Shown here: in pieces, positions 6,591-14,097 of the stretch
Layout: each line of letters starts with the position of its first letter
Numbering within the stretch: the first letter of the stretch is position 1
NCBI GenBank assembly: GCA_002323895.1
Contig: DCQM01000179.1
Span: 1 to 14,174 of the forward strand
Direction of reading: 5' to 3'
DNA length: 14,174 nucleotides
Source: Akkermansiaceae bacterium UBA1518
Lineage (GTDB): Bacteria > Verrucomicrobiota > Verrucomicrobiia > Verrucomicrobiales > Akkermansiaceae
Position numbers and translations under genes: made by a program
Notes under the pieces: model-generated
What the model was told of the DNA's origin: nothing
The model's database searches: none
What the model saw: the letters and a program-made list of their open reading frames with translations, nothing else

Positions 6591-8989
6591 CAGAAATGCC
6601 GACGATACATATCAAGAGTTTTTTCAGCCGCTTGTTTCCACGTCAAATTGTTAACCACATAGTCACGGTTGGCCTCGCCCATTCCCGGCCATTCCGATCT
6701 CGCAAGACAGGCCTCAACGAGCCCATCTTTTATGCCCTCCACAGTGGGTTCGAACAACCAGCCGCCCCCCGCATCATCAACATGGCTTGAGACCCCGGCA
6801 CGTCTTGAGACCAAGACCGGCCGAGCTGCGAGCATCGCTTCTACGATACACAAACCAAATCCATCAAACCGTGAAGGAAGGATCACGACATCTGCCTCTG
6901 AGTGAATGACTAGCGAGTGCTCGGGCCGGGGTCCGGTAAAGAACACCCGATCCTTCAGGCCCAACTTCAAAGACAGGTTCTCTAACTCTTCTCTGTCCTC
7001 CCAATCATTACCTGTGAGGATAAGGTCTACCTCATTAAAAGATTCCTCCCTTACGAACTGGCCGAAGGCTTCAACTAGCAAGTCCAATCCTTTGTGATTA
7101 CGATCCATTCTTCCTATAAACTGAATGCGCACGCGATCCCCCGTTCCGGGTATTCTTACTTGGTCTGGAATTTCTGAAATCGTCTCAAGTTCACAGCCAT
7201 TTGGGATGACCTCTGTAGGAATATCAAATCCCAGTTCGCGGAGCGGCTTTTCATGTTCACCAGCCAATAGCTGAACCGCTACTGCGTTTCTGATTGTTCT
7301 CTTCTCAAAGACGTGCCAGAAAACCCACTTCCTCAAGGCATGGTGCTGAGTGAGCTCAGGGACATAGGGATCATGCGGCACAAAAATGAACGGAATACCA
7401 ATCCGCGTTAGATGACGACGTAGCATGCCAACTTTGGGGTGATAGGCCCCATGAAACACGACTCCATCAAGCTGATGAACATTGTTTTCGAGATCCAAAA
7501 TCAAATTTTTTGGCAAGCTCATGGGATTCCGAGAATCATGGGGGTAATGAAGTAATTCCTCATCTCCGGATAGATTCTTAAGCTCTGTCCTCAATGTAAT
7601 GACAGGACAGCTGCGTGGAGAAATGAGATTCATTTCCTTGGACAAACCACGACAATAGGCGGAAATACCCTCAACCGAAGGATAGTGCGGAACGAACTGA
7701 GCCACTCGCAAATGCCGAGTCATGTCAGCTTTGAATGACTTCTTTTTTTCTCCCCGTAAATAAGCCTTTAAGTGGCCAAAGACATCTTCAATAACATCTT
7801 CAAGGCTATCGTTGACATTGATCAATCGCCCTCGATCTCCAAGCCGTCTTTCCAGATTCCGGTAGAGCACCAACTGTTGGCTAAGAACATCCATGGGAAT
7901 TTCCCTTTTCCGCGGAAGGATAATCTCCGGGTCTCCAACCAAAACGAACACAAGCTCCGGTTCGGGGAATATGTTAAAGACACGGCGAGCTAGGCCTAGA
8001 CCCGCACCATAGCGGTATCGGACCGGATCTACCAACATGTCATTGTAGTAACGGTCAGAAATAACCAGAGACGTTTTTGCGCGAGCGTGCTTTAACACCG
8101 TAAGCGAAGCCAGCCACCAGTCCCAAAACAGGACTCCTAATTTGACTGTCGAAGAGAGCCACCCTCTCGGTGGATCCGCATGCGGATTATTTACCGGTTG
8201 CCCCAAATCCTCGCGACCTTGGACTCCATACGGTCTCCAATGCAAAAATTTCTGCTGTAATCCCATGTGACTCAGCTTCTTGGAAACTCCCTCAATGACC
8301 GATGATTTCCCACTCCCATCCGGACCTACAAATGCAAGCATTGGCAGTTGAGGTTTCAAGTGATGGAGGGCTTCACACCACCAATGTCGAAAAACGCTAC
8401 ACACCGTATCGCCTCCGGATCTCCTGAACTGTTTCCATTTAAGAGCCCTTCTAATACTCATGGCGTGCTTCGCGCTCTTTCTCGCATCACCTCTCTGTGC
8501 CCATTCCATCATTTCATTGGCCCACCCAACTCCAAGCGCCCATTCAAGACTTTGATAAAAACAATCGCTATCCTCATGTGCAGCCCTCGTGATTATTTCA
8601 TCGTATTTCTCTTTGTAGAACCCCCCCCAAAGTAGACTTGTTAGCCAGGAAATTACTCCATCATGACCCAACCGGGGCCTTCGGATCCCATCCGGCCCAA
8701 CAATTGCTGCGGCAATCACGGCCTCCGCATCGGCATATCTAAATCCATTCCACTCCAGCGATGGCAGAACATCCATCTGTCCCCATTCATAGTATCTCTG
8801 ATGGACGTATGCCCGAGTTATTTTAACCAGAGGTGTCCCTAATTTTTCTTCAATCCTTTGACCCAATTGATCGCCACCAATCTCGAGAAAATCATAGTCA
8901 CCCCCTCCATCTTCGCTATCGAAATCATGTGGTCTTAGCAGGATCGTTCCGGGAACGTCTACAAAATCAATAATTCTCTCTTTAGTCAT
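6590..8989 (-). CDS. Three-domain fusion: nucleotidyltransferase-like, thymidylate-kinase-like P-loop, and GT4 glycosyltransferase
   Basis: Counting from the ATG at 8987-8989 gives 799 residues. Residues 1-100 resemble a minimal nucleotidyltransferase fold, with a D-x-D pair (Asp31, Asp33 in GGGDYDFLEIGG) and a possible third acid, Asp73, in GQMDVL. A helical linker follows. Residues 217-415 form a P-loop kinase-like domain: FVGPDGSGKSS holds an intact Walker A (222-229), and SDRYYNDMLVDPVRYRYG (311-328) carries the thymidylate-kinase-type Asp-Arg. Residues 423-799 are a complete GT4 enzyme, with FIGRMDRNHKGLDLL (624-638) and PSRFDGFGLCIVEAM, where the usual E-x7-E is Asp709/Glu717. The frame is open 10 codons further to a TTG at 9017-9019, an alternative start; neither start has a clear ribosome site. 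A glycan role is inferred from context. dTMP synthesis is unlikely. Confidence 0.85.
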   Translation of the reverse strand: MTKERIIDFVDVPGTILLRPHDFDSEDGGGDYDFLEIGGDQLGQRIEEKLGTPLVKITRAYVHQRYYEWGQMDVLPSLEWNGFRYADAEAVIAAAIVGPDGIRRPRLGHDGVISWLTSLLWGGFYKEKYDEIITRAAHEDSDCFYQSLEWALGVGWANEMMEWAQRGDARKSAKHAMSIRRALKWKQFRRSGGDTVCSVFRHWWCEALHHLKPQLPMLAFVGPDGSGKSSVIEGVSKKLSHMGLQQKFLHWRPYGVQGREDLGQPVNNPHADPPRGWLSSTVKLGVLFWDWWLASLTVLKHARAKTSLVISDRYYNDMLVDPVRYRYGAGLGLARRVFNIFPEPELVFVLVGDPEIILPRKREIPMDVLSQQLVLYRNLERRLGDRGRLINVNDSLEDVIEDVFGHLKAYLRGEKKKSFKADMTRHLRVAQFVPHYPSVEGISAYCRGLSKEMNLISPRSCPVITLRTELKNLSGDEELLHYPHDSRNPMSLPKNLILDLENNVHQLDGVVFHGAYHPKVGMLRRHLTRIGIPFIFVPHDPYVPELTQHHALRKWVFWHVFEKRTIRNAVAVQLLAGEHEKPLRELGFDIPTEVIPNGCELETISEIPDQVRIPGTGDRVRIQFIGRMDRNHKGLDLLVEAFGQFVREESFNEVDLILTGNDWEDREELENLSLKLGLKDRVFFTGPRPEHSLVIHSEADVVILPSRFDGFGLCIVEAMLAARPVLVSRRAGVSSHVDDAGGGWLFEPTVEGIKDGLVEACLARSEWPGMGEANRDYVVNNLTWKQAAEKTLDMYRRHF

Positions 8990-9259
8990 TAATCGGGAAT
9001 AGTTTGTTTCAATAATCAATTCGTCATAACCCTGCGCTACTTTAATAGGGACTCGTTTTATCGAACCAAAATAGCGGTCAACTCAGCTCTCTTGAACTTA
9101 GAGATTCTAGTGGAACTCACGCGTCTTATCAATTTCATCAAAACGATTCTAAGAGGAAGGAGATTTGTTACGACAAAGACAAGGCAACCTCTTTATTCTT
9201 TATAATCTTTAGGAACGAAACTGTGGCTGAGAGAATTTTCATAGTCGGAATGAGGCTTA
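8990..9259 (-). other. Intergenic gap with two very short reading frames
   Basis: This is the only sizeable break inside the operon (240-270 bases depending on the start used for the downstream gene). The minus strand holds two ATG-started frames. One runs 9168-9242 (24 residues, beginning MKILSATVSFLK). The other runs 9058-9138 (26 residues, basic, beginning MKLIRRVSSTRISKFK). The second frame is open for about 16 codons upstream of its ATG. Neither has a ribosome site or a recognisable family. No convincing terminator hairpin is present. A TTGACC at about 9076-9081 could be a -35 element but lacks a good -10 partner. The gap could be an internal leader, eroded coding sequence, or plain spacer. 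Confidence 0.4.
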
Positions 9260-10351
9260 TCAGTAGCGAGTCGCTCTGATGACAGAAGGATGTTGTTGCT
9301 TCAATATACTGGATTTTTTTTTGAAGAAATTGAGCAAAAATACTTCCAAGTTTTTAGGGCTTTCTAGGTTGCTCCGCGAATCGACCCCTTGAGATTTCCA
9401 ATAAATCTGATCATCTTCATCGCGGGCTACCGTAATCTCGGCTTTGAGCCCGGCGGGAACGGGGGTATTTGCAAAAACTAAGACAACCTGAAGACAGGAA
9501 AGTCGGCACCAATGCCTCGCCTTTTTCTGAGACGAATCTTCAACAACCCTGACGTCCTGATAAACAAGTTTGCGAAATTCTTCCGTAATTTTCTCAAGTA
9601 ACTTTCGCGACTCACCATCATCTCCAGAAGTGAGCTCAATCACTGGGGCCCCTTGTCGCGGAAAAAGATTTACCACCCACTGTTTTTGGAATGCGCTCGC
9701 AAGACGGGCAATTGGACGCTTAGTCCAGATAGCCTTTAAAAAGCACCTTCTCCGAAATGAAACGAGCTCACTTTCTAACAAAGTAAGATCTTTGCTAGAT
9801 ACCGCTCTCACAATCTCGGGCCAATGACGGCCCGAAAGCCCTGTAAGAATTGAAGGTAAAACCGCTAGCTCTCTTTCTGAAAAGTCAAGGTAGGTAGGTT
9901 TTTCACGAAATTTGGTTACTCCCGTTGATAAAGCATGAAGCATAAAGCGCTTGCCAACCGCAGCTGCCGGATCTTCATAAAATGGCCCTCTACGTATCAA
10001 GTCTTCCTTGTCTCCGACTTTATCAACCACCCAGGTAAAAGCCCACTGCAAGTGCTTGAAAAGATCAACCTGAAGAGAAATCAGTGAGCCATCTGAGCTT
10101 TCGCGAAAGGCCACAATCCACCAAATCCAACCCTGACGGTTTGGCAAAACGATCCACCCAGCCGATTCCAATACCTTGATCACATGACCAACCGCAAGAT
10201 CCAGTGAGCCTTCAACAATCAAATCTAAGTCACGCCCAATACTGTCAGGATATCCACCCAAACCATTCGTGACAGCCCACCGAAGTCCGGAATCATTCAG
10301 TTCGCGGGCCACATCTTCAAGCGCGGAGATCTTTTCGAATTCCAAGCCCAT
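9260..10351 (-). CDS. Nucleotidyltransferase-like protein with apparently degenerate P-loop domain
   Basis: A 363-residue protein I cannot assign to a named family with certainty. The N-terminus has the layout of a minimal nucleotidyltransferase: a Gly-rich turn (NGLGGYPDSIG, 29-39), then RDLDLIVEG with Asp41 and Asp43, and a third acid Asp96 in SLQVDLFKH. The order resembles polysaccharide-locus NTP_transf_5-type proteins. Residues 200-235 are a basic helical linker. Residues 236-260 (PVIELTSGDDGESRKLLEKI) align by eye with the Walker A region of the neighbouring fusion protein, but Gly-Lys-Ser is replaced by Ser-Arg-Lys, so nucleotide binding there is doubtful. The rest is too short for a full kinase domain. 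An A9 run codes Lys-Lys-Lys near the end. The ATG directly abuts the preceding TAG. The function could be catalytic through the N-domain or regulatory. Confidence 0.75.
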   Translation of the reverse strand: MGLEFEKISALEDVARELNDSGLRWAVTNGLGGYPDSIGRDLDLIVEGSLDLAVGHVIKVLESAGWIVLPNRQGWIWWIVAFRESSDGSLISLQVDLFKHLQWAFTWVVDKVGDKEDLIRRGPFYEDPAAAVGKRFMLHALSTGVTKFREKPTYLDFSERELAVLPSILTGLSGRHWPEIVRAVSSKDLTLLESELVSFRRRCFLKAIWTKRPIARLASAFQKQWVVNLFPRQGAPVIELTSGDDGESRKLLEKITEEFRKLVYQDVRVVEDSSQKKARHWCRLSCLQVVLVFANTPVPAGLKAEITVARDEDDQIYWKSQGVDSRSNLESPKNLEVFLLNFFKKKSSILKQQHPSVIRATRY

Positions 10352-11488
10352 CTAATTTGACTTCAAGACCTTATAATAACTCTTCTCTATAATACGGCCA
10401 ATCACGTTCCACGTCATATGGTCACGGACGATATCAGCTGAAATCTGAAGTAACGAAGTTCGCTTATCGGCACTAAGATTCATGCCTTCTACCAAGCCTT
10501 CTCGAATCCCTTCAATTGTTGAAGGGAAGACGACTCCCCCCCCTTCTTTAGCGAGCAACCCAGCGGGGTCGGAAGCCGGGGTCACCAAACAGAGTTGCCC
10601 GACTGCCATGGCCTCAACCACTGCAAAGGGCAATCCCTCCCAACGACTCGGATAGAGGAAGGCATCAGACGCTTTCATAAGATCAAATTTTTCATTCCCG
10701 TATGCCGGCCCATACAGATGAAAAGAATCTTCAATCTTATTTTCCCGAATCATTTCTCTGATCCGACTCTCAGAACCCTTCCATTCCGGACCAACCAGAA
10801 CGATTCCGAGATTCTTAGCATTAGAACCCAAACTAGCCACCGCAGGAATTAGCATATCAAGACCCTTTTGCTCAATATCAAGCCGCCCCACAAAGACACA
10901 CACAAAACGCCCCTGAAAGCGTGGAACGGTCCTTTCGATTACTTCCAGATCCACCTTCTCGGGTAACGTTTCGAGATCAATTCCGTTGAGCGCCTCAACA
11001 ATCGGAACCTTAATCCCGTAATGTTCAATTTCGGCTTGATCCCCCACCGATTGAACAAAAGCAGCCTGGTTCATATAGGGTCTCTCAAAAAAATATTTGT
11101 AGGGGAGCTTTATCCAAGGACGACGCTTGAGCAACACCCGAGCGCAGTTGCCATTTGGAGTCACCGCATAAGGAATACCTTTTCCACGCAAGTATTTCGC
11201 CAAACTAATATTTCCCGGCACATAAGCAGAGTGAAAATGACCTATATCTGGTTGAAGCTGATCTACAATTTCTCTGACCTCTGGAGGACAAGAAAAGCAG
11301 TTGCGAAACGGCTCTACCCGATGAATCGATACGCCTGGGATCTCAATTGGATCCTTTTTAGTCTCGGAAATGAGATGCACTTCGTGCCCCAAAGCGGCGA
11401 GCTCCCGAGTCAAAAAATAAATCGTCTTATCCACACCATTCGCGGTGTCTGGATTACAACGACCCTCAATAAAATGGAGAATTTTCAT
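10352..11488 (-). CDS. GT4-family glycosyltransferase
   Basis: A 378-residue GT-B enzyme. The N-domain has the short MKILHFIEG strand and an acceptor loop NGVDKTIYFLTRELAALGHE (17-36), with the His-containing HFHSAYVPG at 84-92. The C-domain carries FVGRLDIEQKGLDMLIPA (199-216), GPEWKGSE (233-240) and PSRWEGLPFAVVEAMA (280-295), with Glu284 and Glu292 as the E-x7-E pair. It is predicted to be a retaining transferase on a lipid-linked acceptor. Its tail (GGGVVF then TIEGIREGLVEG) resembles the GT4 tail of the fusion protein, which suggests a shared origin. A run of eight G bases (10536-10543) codes Gly316-318. Its ATG overlaps the preceding stop by four bases. Confidence 0.93.
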   Translation of the reverse strand: MKILHFIEGRCNPDTANGVDKTIYFLTRELAALGHEVHLISETKKDPIEIPGVSIHRVEPFRNCFSCPPEVREIVDQLQPDIGHFHSAYVPGNISLAKYLRGKGIPYAVTPNGNCARVLLKRRPWIKLPYKYFFERPYMNQAAFVQSVGDQAEIEHYGIKVPIVEALNGIDLETLPEKVDLEVIERTVPRFQGRFVCVFVGRLDIEQKGLDMLIPAVASLGSNAKNLGIVLVGPEWKGSESRIREMIRENKIEDSFHLYGPAYGNEKFDLMKASDAFLYPSRWEGLPFAVVEAMAVGQLCLVTPASDPAGLLAKEGGGVVFPSTIEGIREGLVEGMNLSADKRTSLLQISADIVRDHMTWNVIGRIIEKSYYKVLKSN

Positions 11489-12318
11489 TCAGATTTTTGG
11501 GCGGGAAGAACAATCTTGAGTAGAAACATTTTCGAAATAAATTTATCTCCCAGAATCCATAGTCTCGTGCATTTACGCGCTAGCTTGACCAACAACCGGC
11601 CAATCAACGAGCTCTTTTCATTTTCATCATAATTTAGATAATCTTTTGCAAGCGCTTCTCTCTCTGAGCGATGTCTTGGGGTGAGTTCGCCTGACTGAAT
11701 ATGATCGGCAGTTTTATTATCATCGATCCGGAATGAAACTGTTCTATAATTCAATCGTCTGATCCCTAGCTGGCGGCCTACCCGCAGCATCCACTCTGTG
11801 TCCATTATCATGTGAAAGTTCTCATCGAGGGGGTTTTCAATTAACACCCGCCGACGATACAACGATCCCGTGGATGGAGCAGCATAACAACCAATCGCGG
11901 TCATCCAATAATGCCAAATTGGTTGATAAATTGTCCGCATCGTTCTGCTTGCGGCATCTACAAATACAGTATGTCCATACAAGAGATCAAAATCGGGATC
12001 TCCAGATTGTAATATTTTTAACATTTTATCGATGACACCAGGCAAGAGAAAATCATCCACGTTCAGCCATAAGATCCATTCTCCTCTAGCCATCGCAAAT
12101 CCCTTATTGAGAGCTTCACTTTGACCCCCGTCCTTCTCAATTATTCTAACAATTTCAGGAAATTGATTCAGCACCTCGGATGTTTCATCGTCCGAACAAT
12201 TATCAACTACGATATGTTCCACAAGACCACCTTCAGAAGGCAAGACACTACGATGGCATTCAGCGAGATGTCTGCCCTGATTCCAAGAAGCACTAACTAC
12301 AGAAATTAAGGGTCTCAT
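11485..12318 (-). CDS. GT2-family glycosyltransferase
   Basis: From the ATG at 12316-12318 the product is 277 residues and begins MRPLISVVSASWNQ, the usual first strand of GT-A family 2 enzymes. Other GT2 marks are HIVVDNCSDDETSE (35-48, nucleotide-binding Asp39), KDGGQSEALNKGFAMARGEW (62-81) and LNVDDF (85-90), the metal-binding D-x-D equivalent. MDTEWMLRVG, near residue 175, probably holds the catalytic-base region. It would be an inverting transferase of the repeat unit. The frame is open to a GTG at 12349-12351 that overlaps the upstream TGA as GTGA. That start would add 11 mostly hydrophobic residues before the first strand, so I prefer the ATG. Both starts lack a strong ribosome site. 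The C-terminus is basic and may touch the membrane. Confidence 0.92.
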   Translation of the reverse strand: MRPLISVVSASWNQGRHLAECHRSVLPSEGGLVEHIVVDNCSDDETSEVLNQFPEIVRIIEKDGGQSEALNKGFAMARGEWILWLNVDDFLLPGVIDKMLKILQSGDPDFDLLYGHTVFVDAASRTMRTIYQPIWHYWMTAIGCYAAPSTGSLYRRRVLIENPLDENFHMIMDTEWMLRVGRQLGIRRLNYRTVSFRIDDNKTADHIQSGELTPRHRSEREALAKDYLNYDENEKSSLIGRLLVKLARKCTRLWILGDKFISKMFLLKIVLPAQKSE

Positions 12319-12347
12319 AAAAAAGCTAACAAGCAGGCCGCCTACGA

Positions 12348-13949
12348 TCACGCAAATCCCGGACGAGCACCTATCGAGCTTGGTTCAGAACCGAGCGGAG
12401 CTGCAGCAGCTCTCTCTTCAGCTTCTTGAGTGGCTTTATATTCCATCTCGTCCCTAGCAGCTATGCTTTTAATCAAGATGACCATCAAAATATGGAAAGC
12501 GCCGAACCATGATCCTCCGATAGTTGCGGTGATGATTTCTAGCCCCGTCGAAAGCGTCACAACGAAAGAAATGATCCTCAATTCCTCAGAATATCCATCA
12601 CGTTTCGCAACCTGGTAACTACGCAAAAAGTACCAAAACATCATGCAATACACTAAATAATAAAGCACACCTCCAAAAATTCCGTACTGGATTAAGACAG
12701 ATGGAAGGAGGGCATGACAAGTGCCAGAATTTATGTTCACCATTAAGAAAGACTCTTTATCTCCTACGATTTTTTTCACCTCCGTGTAATCCATTGCAGT
12801 ATAAACACTTCGCCCAAAAAGAAGGACCCGGGAGTCATCTTTCCACTCCTTGAGTGCTTCAACAAACAGAGTACTGCGATAGTCTGAAGAGTTTTCAATC
12901 GATTTCATCGAACTTCCTTTGTCGATCATCACATATTGAAGAGGCCTCGCCACAAAAACAGGCATGTCATTGTTAATGAATTTTGAGAAGATATTCGCGA
13001 ATAGCACAACGAGGAATACCAAACACATCGCCGCAAAAATGAGGATTACTCGACGGTAGATGAGAGCAATAATCACGGCGTAAACCAATGCGAGCAGAAC
13101 TGCCGCTCGGCCTCCACTTACCACCGAGCCAAGCAGGCCCAGACCCAAAACCGAAACTGACAAAACCCTCAACAGTAGCGTCTGCGCCCTAAACCAGCCT
13201 GGTTGACAAAGAAAAGCGAAGGCGAAAATAACTGCCGAAGGCGCAAGAACACGCATCGTAAAAACCCCCAAAGTTGCATTGATGAGAGGAATGTAAAACA
13301 TCCCGACATCTGCGGACTCGTCAGCAAGGATGGACATACCACCATATCCTTGCCGGAAAAGATGGATTGTATTAGCAAAATTAAGAACCAAACCAATGGC
13401 GAGAATCCAAATGATAGCCGAGATCGCATTCTTACCCACTCGGAAGGTATAAGGCATGCGAATTGCCAAAAAGAGGACCAAAACCGGCGCAAAGGTCGAA
13501 GAATACGCCTTTAACATATTTTTTGTGTTATAACTACCTCCATCAAATGGGATTGTCCTATTTAACGCAAAAGTGAGAGTTCCATAGAAAAGTAAGATAC
13601 CCGACCAAATAAATAAGCTTTTTCCATTCACCCGCTTGAGAAAGTCAGGATTAGGATAGGGATTCTTACGCAATAAGAAGATGATTATGCCGTAAAGCAG
13701 CAAAATGGCAGCCGCATACTGTTGGGAGGTTAGCCGGAAACCATAATTCAAATTCACCCCACTCCAGACGAGAAAGAGAACAATTTGCCAAGTAAACTTA
13801 TAGAGAAAACTTAGGTAGAGAAAAAAGAGGGCGACTAATCCGTAAAGCGAAAGGTCAATAAAACGTGACTGCCCGATCACCGAACCGAAGAAAAGGGCTC
13901 CGATGCTTATGAATACAAGGAGCGCTGCAAACGTGATTTTGTTTTTCAT
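12348..13949 (-). CDS. O-antigen polymerase/ligase-like integral membrane protein (Wzy/WaaL class)
   Basis: A 533-residue, strongly hydrophobic protein with roughly 12-14 predicted membrane spans by eye: about eleven between residues 4 and 322, and two or three between 420 and 497. The SGGRAAVLLALVY segment (278-290) is typical of the O-antigen ligase/polymerase superfamily. It is followed by two spans and a large outside loop (about 324-418) containing SSDYRSTLFVEALKEW and CHALLPSVLIQYGIFGG (411-427). His412 sits in the position often conserved in this family. It would polymerise undecaprenyl-linked repeat units or ligate the glycan on the periplasmic side. Wzy and WaaL cannot be told apart without structure-level comparison; a repeat-unit operon favours Wzy. 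The cytoplasmic tail (500-533) is Ala/Glu/Pro-rich and poorly conserved-looking. No Shine-Dalgarno sequence precedes the ATG. Confidence 0.88.
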   Translation of the reverse strand: MKNKITFAALLVFISIGALFFGSVIGQSRFIDLSLYGLVALFFLYLSFLYKFTWQIVLFLVWSGVNLNYGFRLTSQQYAAAILLLYGIIIFLLRKNPYPNPDFLKRVNGKSLFIWSGILLFYGTLTFALNRTIPFDGGSYNTKNMLKAYSSTFAPVLVLFLAIRMPYTFRVGKNAISAIIWILAIGLVLNFANTIHLFRQGYGGMSILADESADVGMFYIPLINATLGVFTMRVLAPSAVIFAFAFLCQPGWFRAQTLLLRVLSVSVLGLGLLGSVVSGGRAAVLLALVYAVIIALIYRRVILIFAAMCLVFLVVLFANIFSKFINNDMPVFVARPLQYVMIDKGSSMKSIENSSDYRSTLFVEALKEWKDDSRVLLFGRSVYTAMDYTEVKKIVGDKESFLMVNINSGTCHALLPSVLIQYGIFGGVLYYLVYCMMFWYFLRSYQVAKRDGYSEELRIISFVVTLSTGLEIITATIGGSWFGAFHILMVILIKSIAARDEMEYKATQEAEERAAAAPLGSEPSSIGARPGFA

Positions 13950-14097
13950 CGCAAGATAAGATTTAAATTAAAGAAAGTATTTTTTTTGGCGCAAAGAAAA
14001 TTCACGCTCACACGGCTTAGAGTTGCCGATAGAAGATTATCAGCGACCGATACAGTATCTAAGAGGGCTCGGAGGGTTCAACCAATGATTTTTTTAG
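13950..14097 (-). other. AT-rich leader before the polymerase gene
   Basis: About 128-148 bases separate the polymerase ATG from the last upstream stop. The half nearest the gene is AT-rich, with an A8 run (13980-13987) and AATTTAAAT close to the start. A weak promoter-like pair, TTGAAC and TACTGT with an 18-base spacer, can be picked out at the upstream end, but the match is poor. No convincing terminator or riboswitch is visible. It may hold a promoter for the operon part seen here. Confidence 0.35.

Noticed and set aside
7740..8340. Housekeeping thymidylate kinase for dTMP metabolism
   Set aside because: The domain is embedded in a glycosyltransferase fusion and lacks the compact stand-alone form; only the P-loop and DR motif are shared.
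11021..11632. 203-codon plus-strand open frame, the longest on that strand
   Set aside because: It lies antisense to the GT4 and GT2 genes, has no recognisable domain, spans their overlap, and is best explained by codon composition of the opposite strand.
13169..13492. 107-codon minus-strand frame within the polymerase gene
   Set aside because: It is an alternative frame of the membrane-protein gene; the main frame has the expected transmembrane pattern and family motifs.
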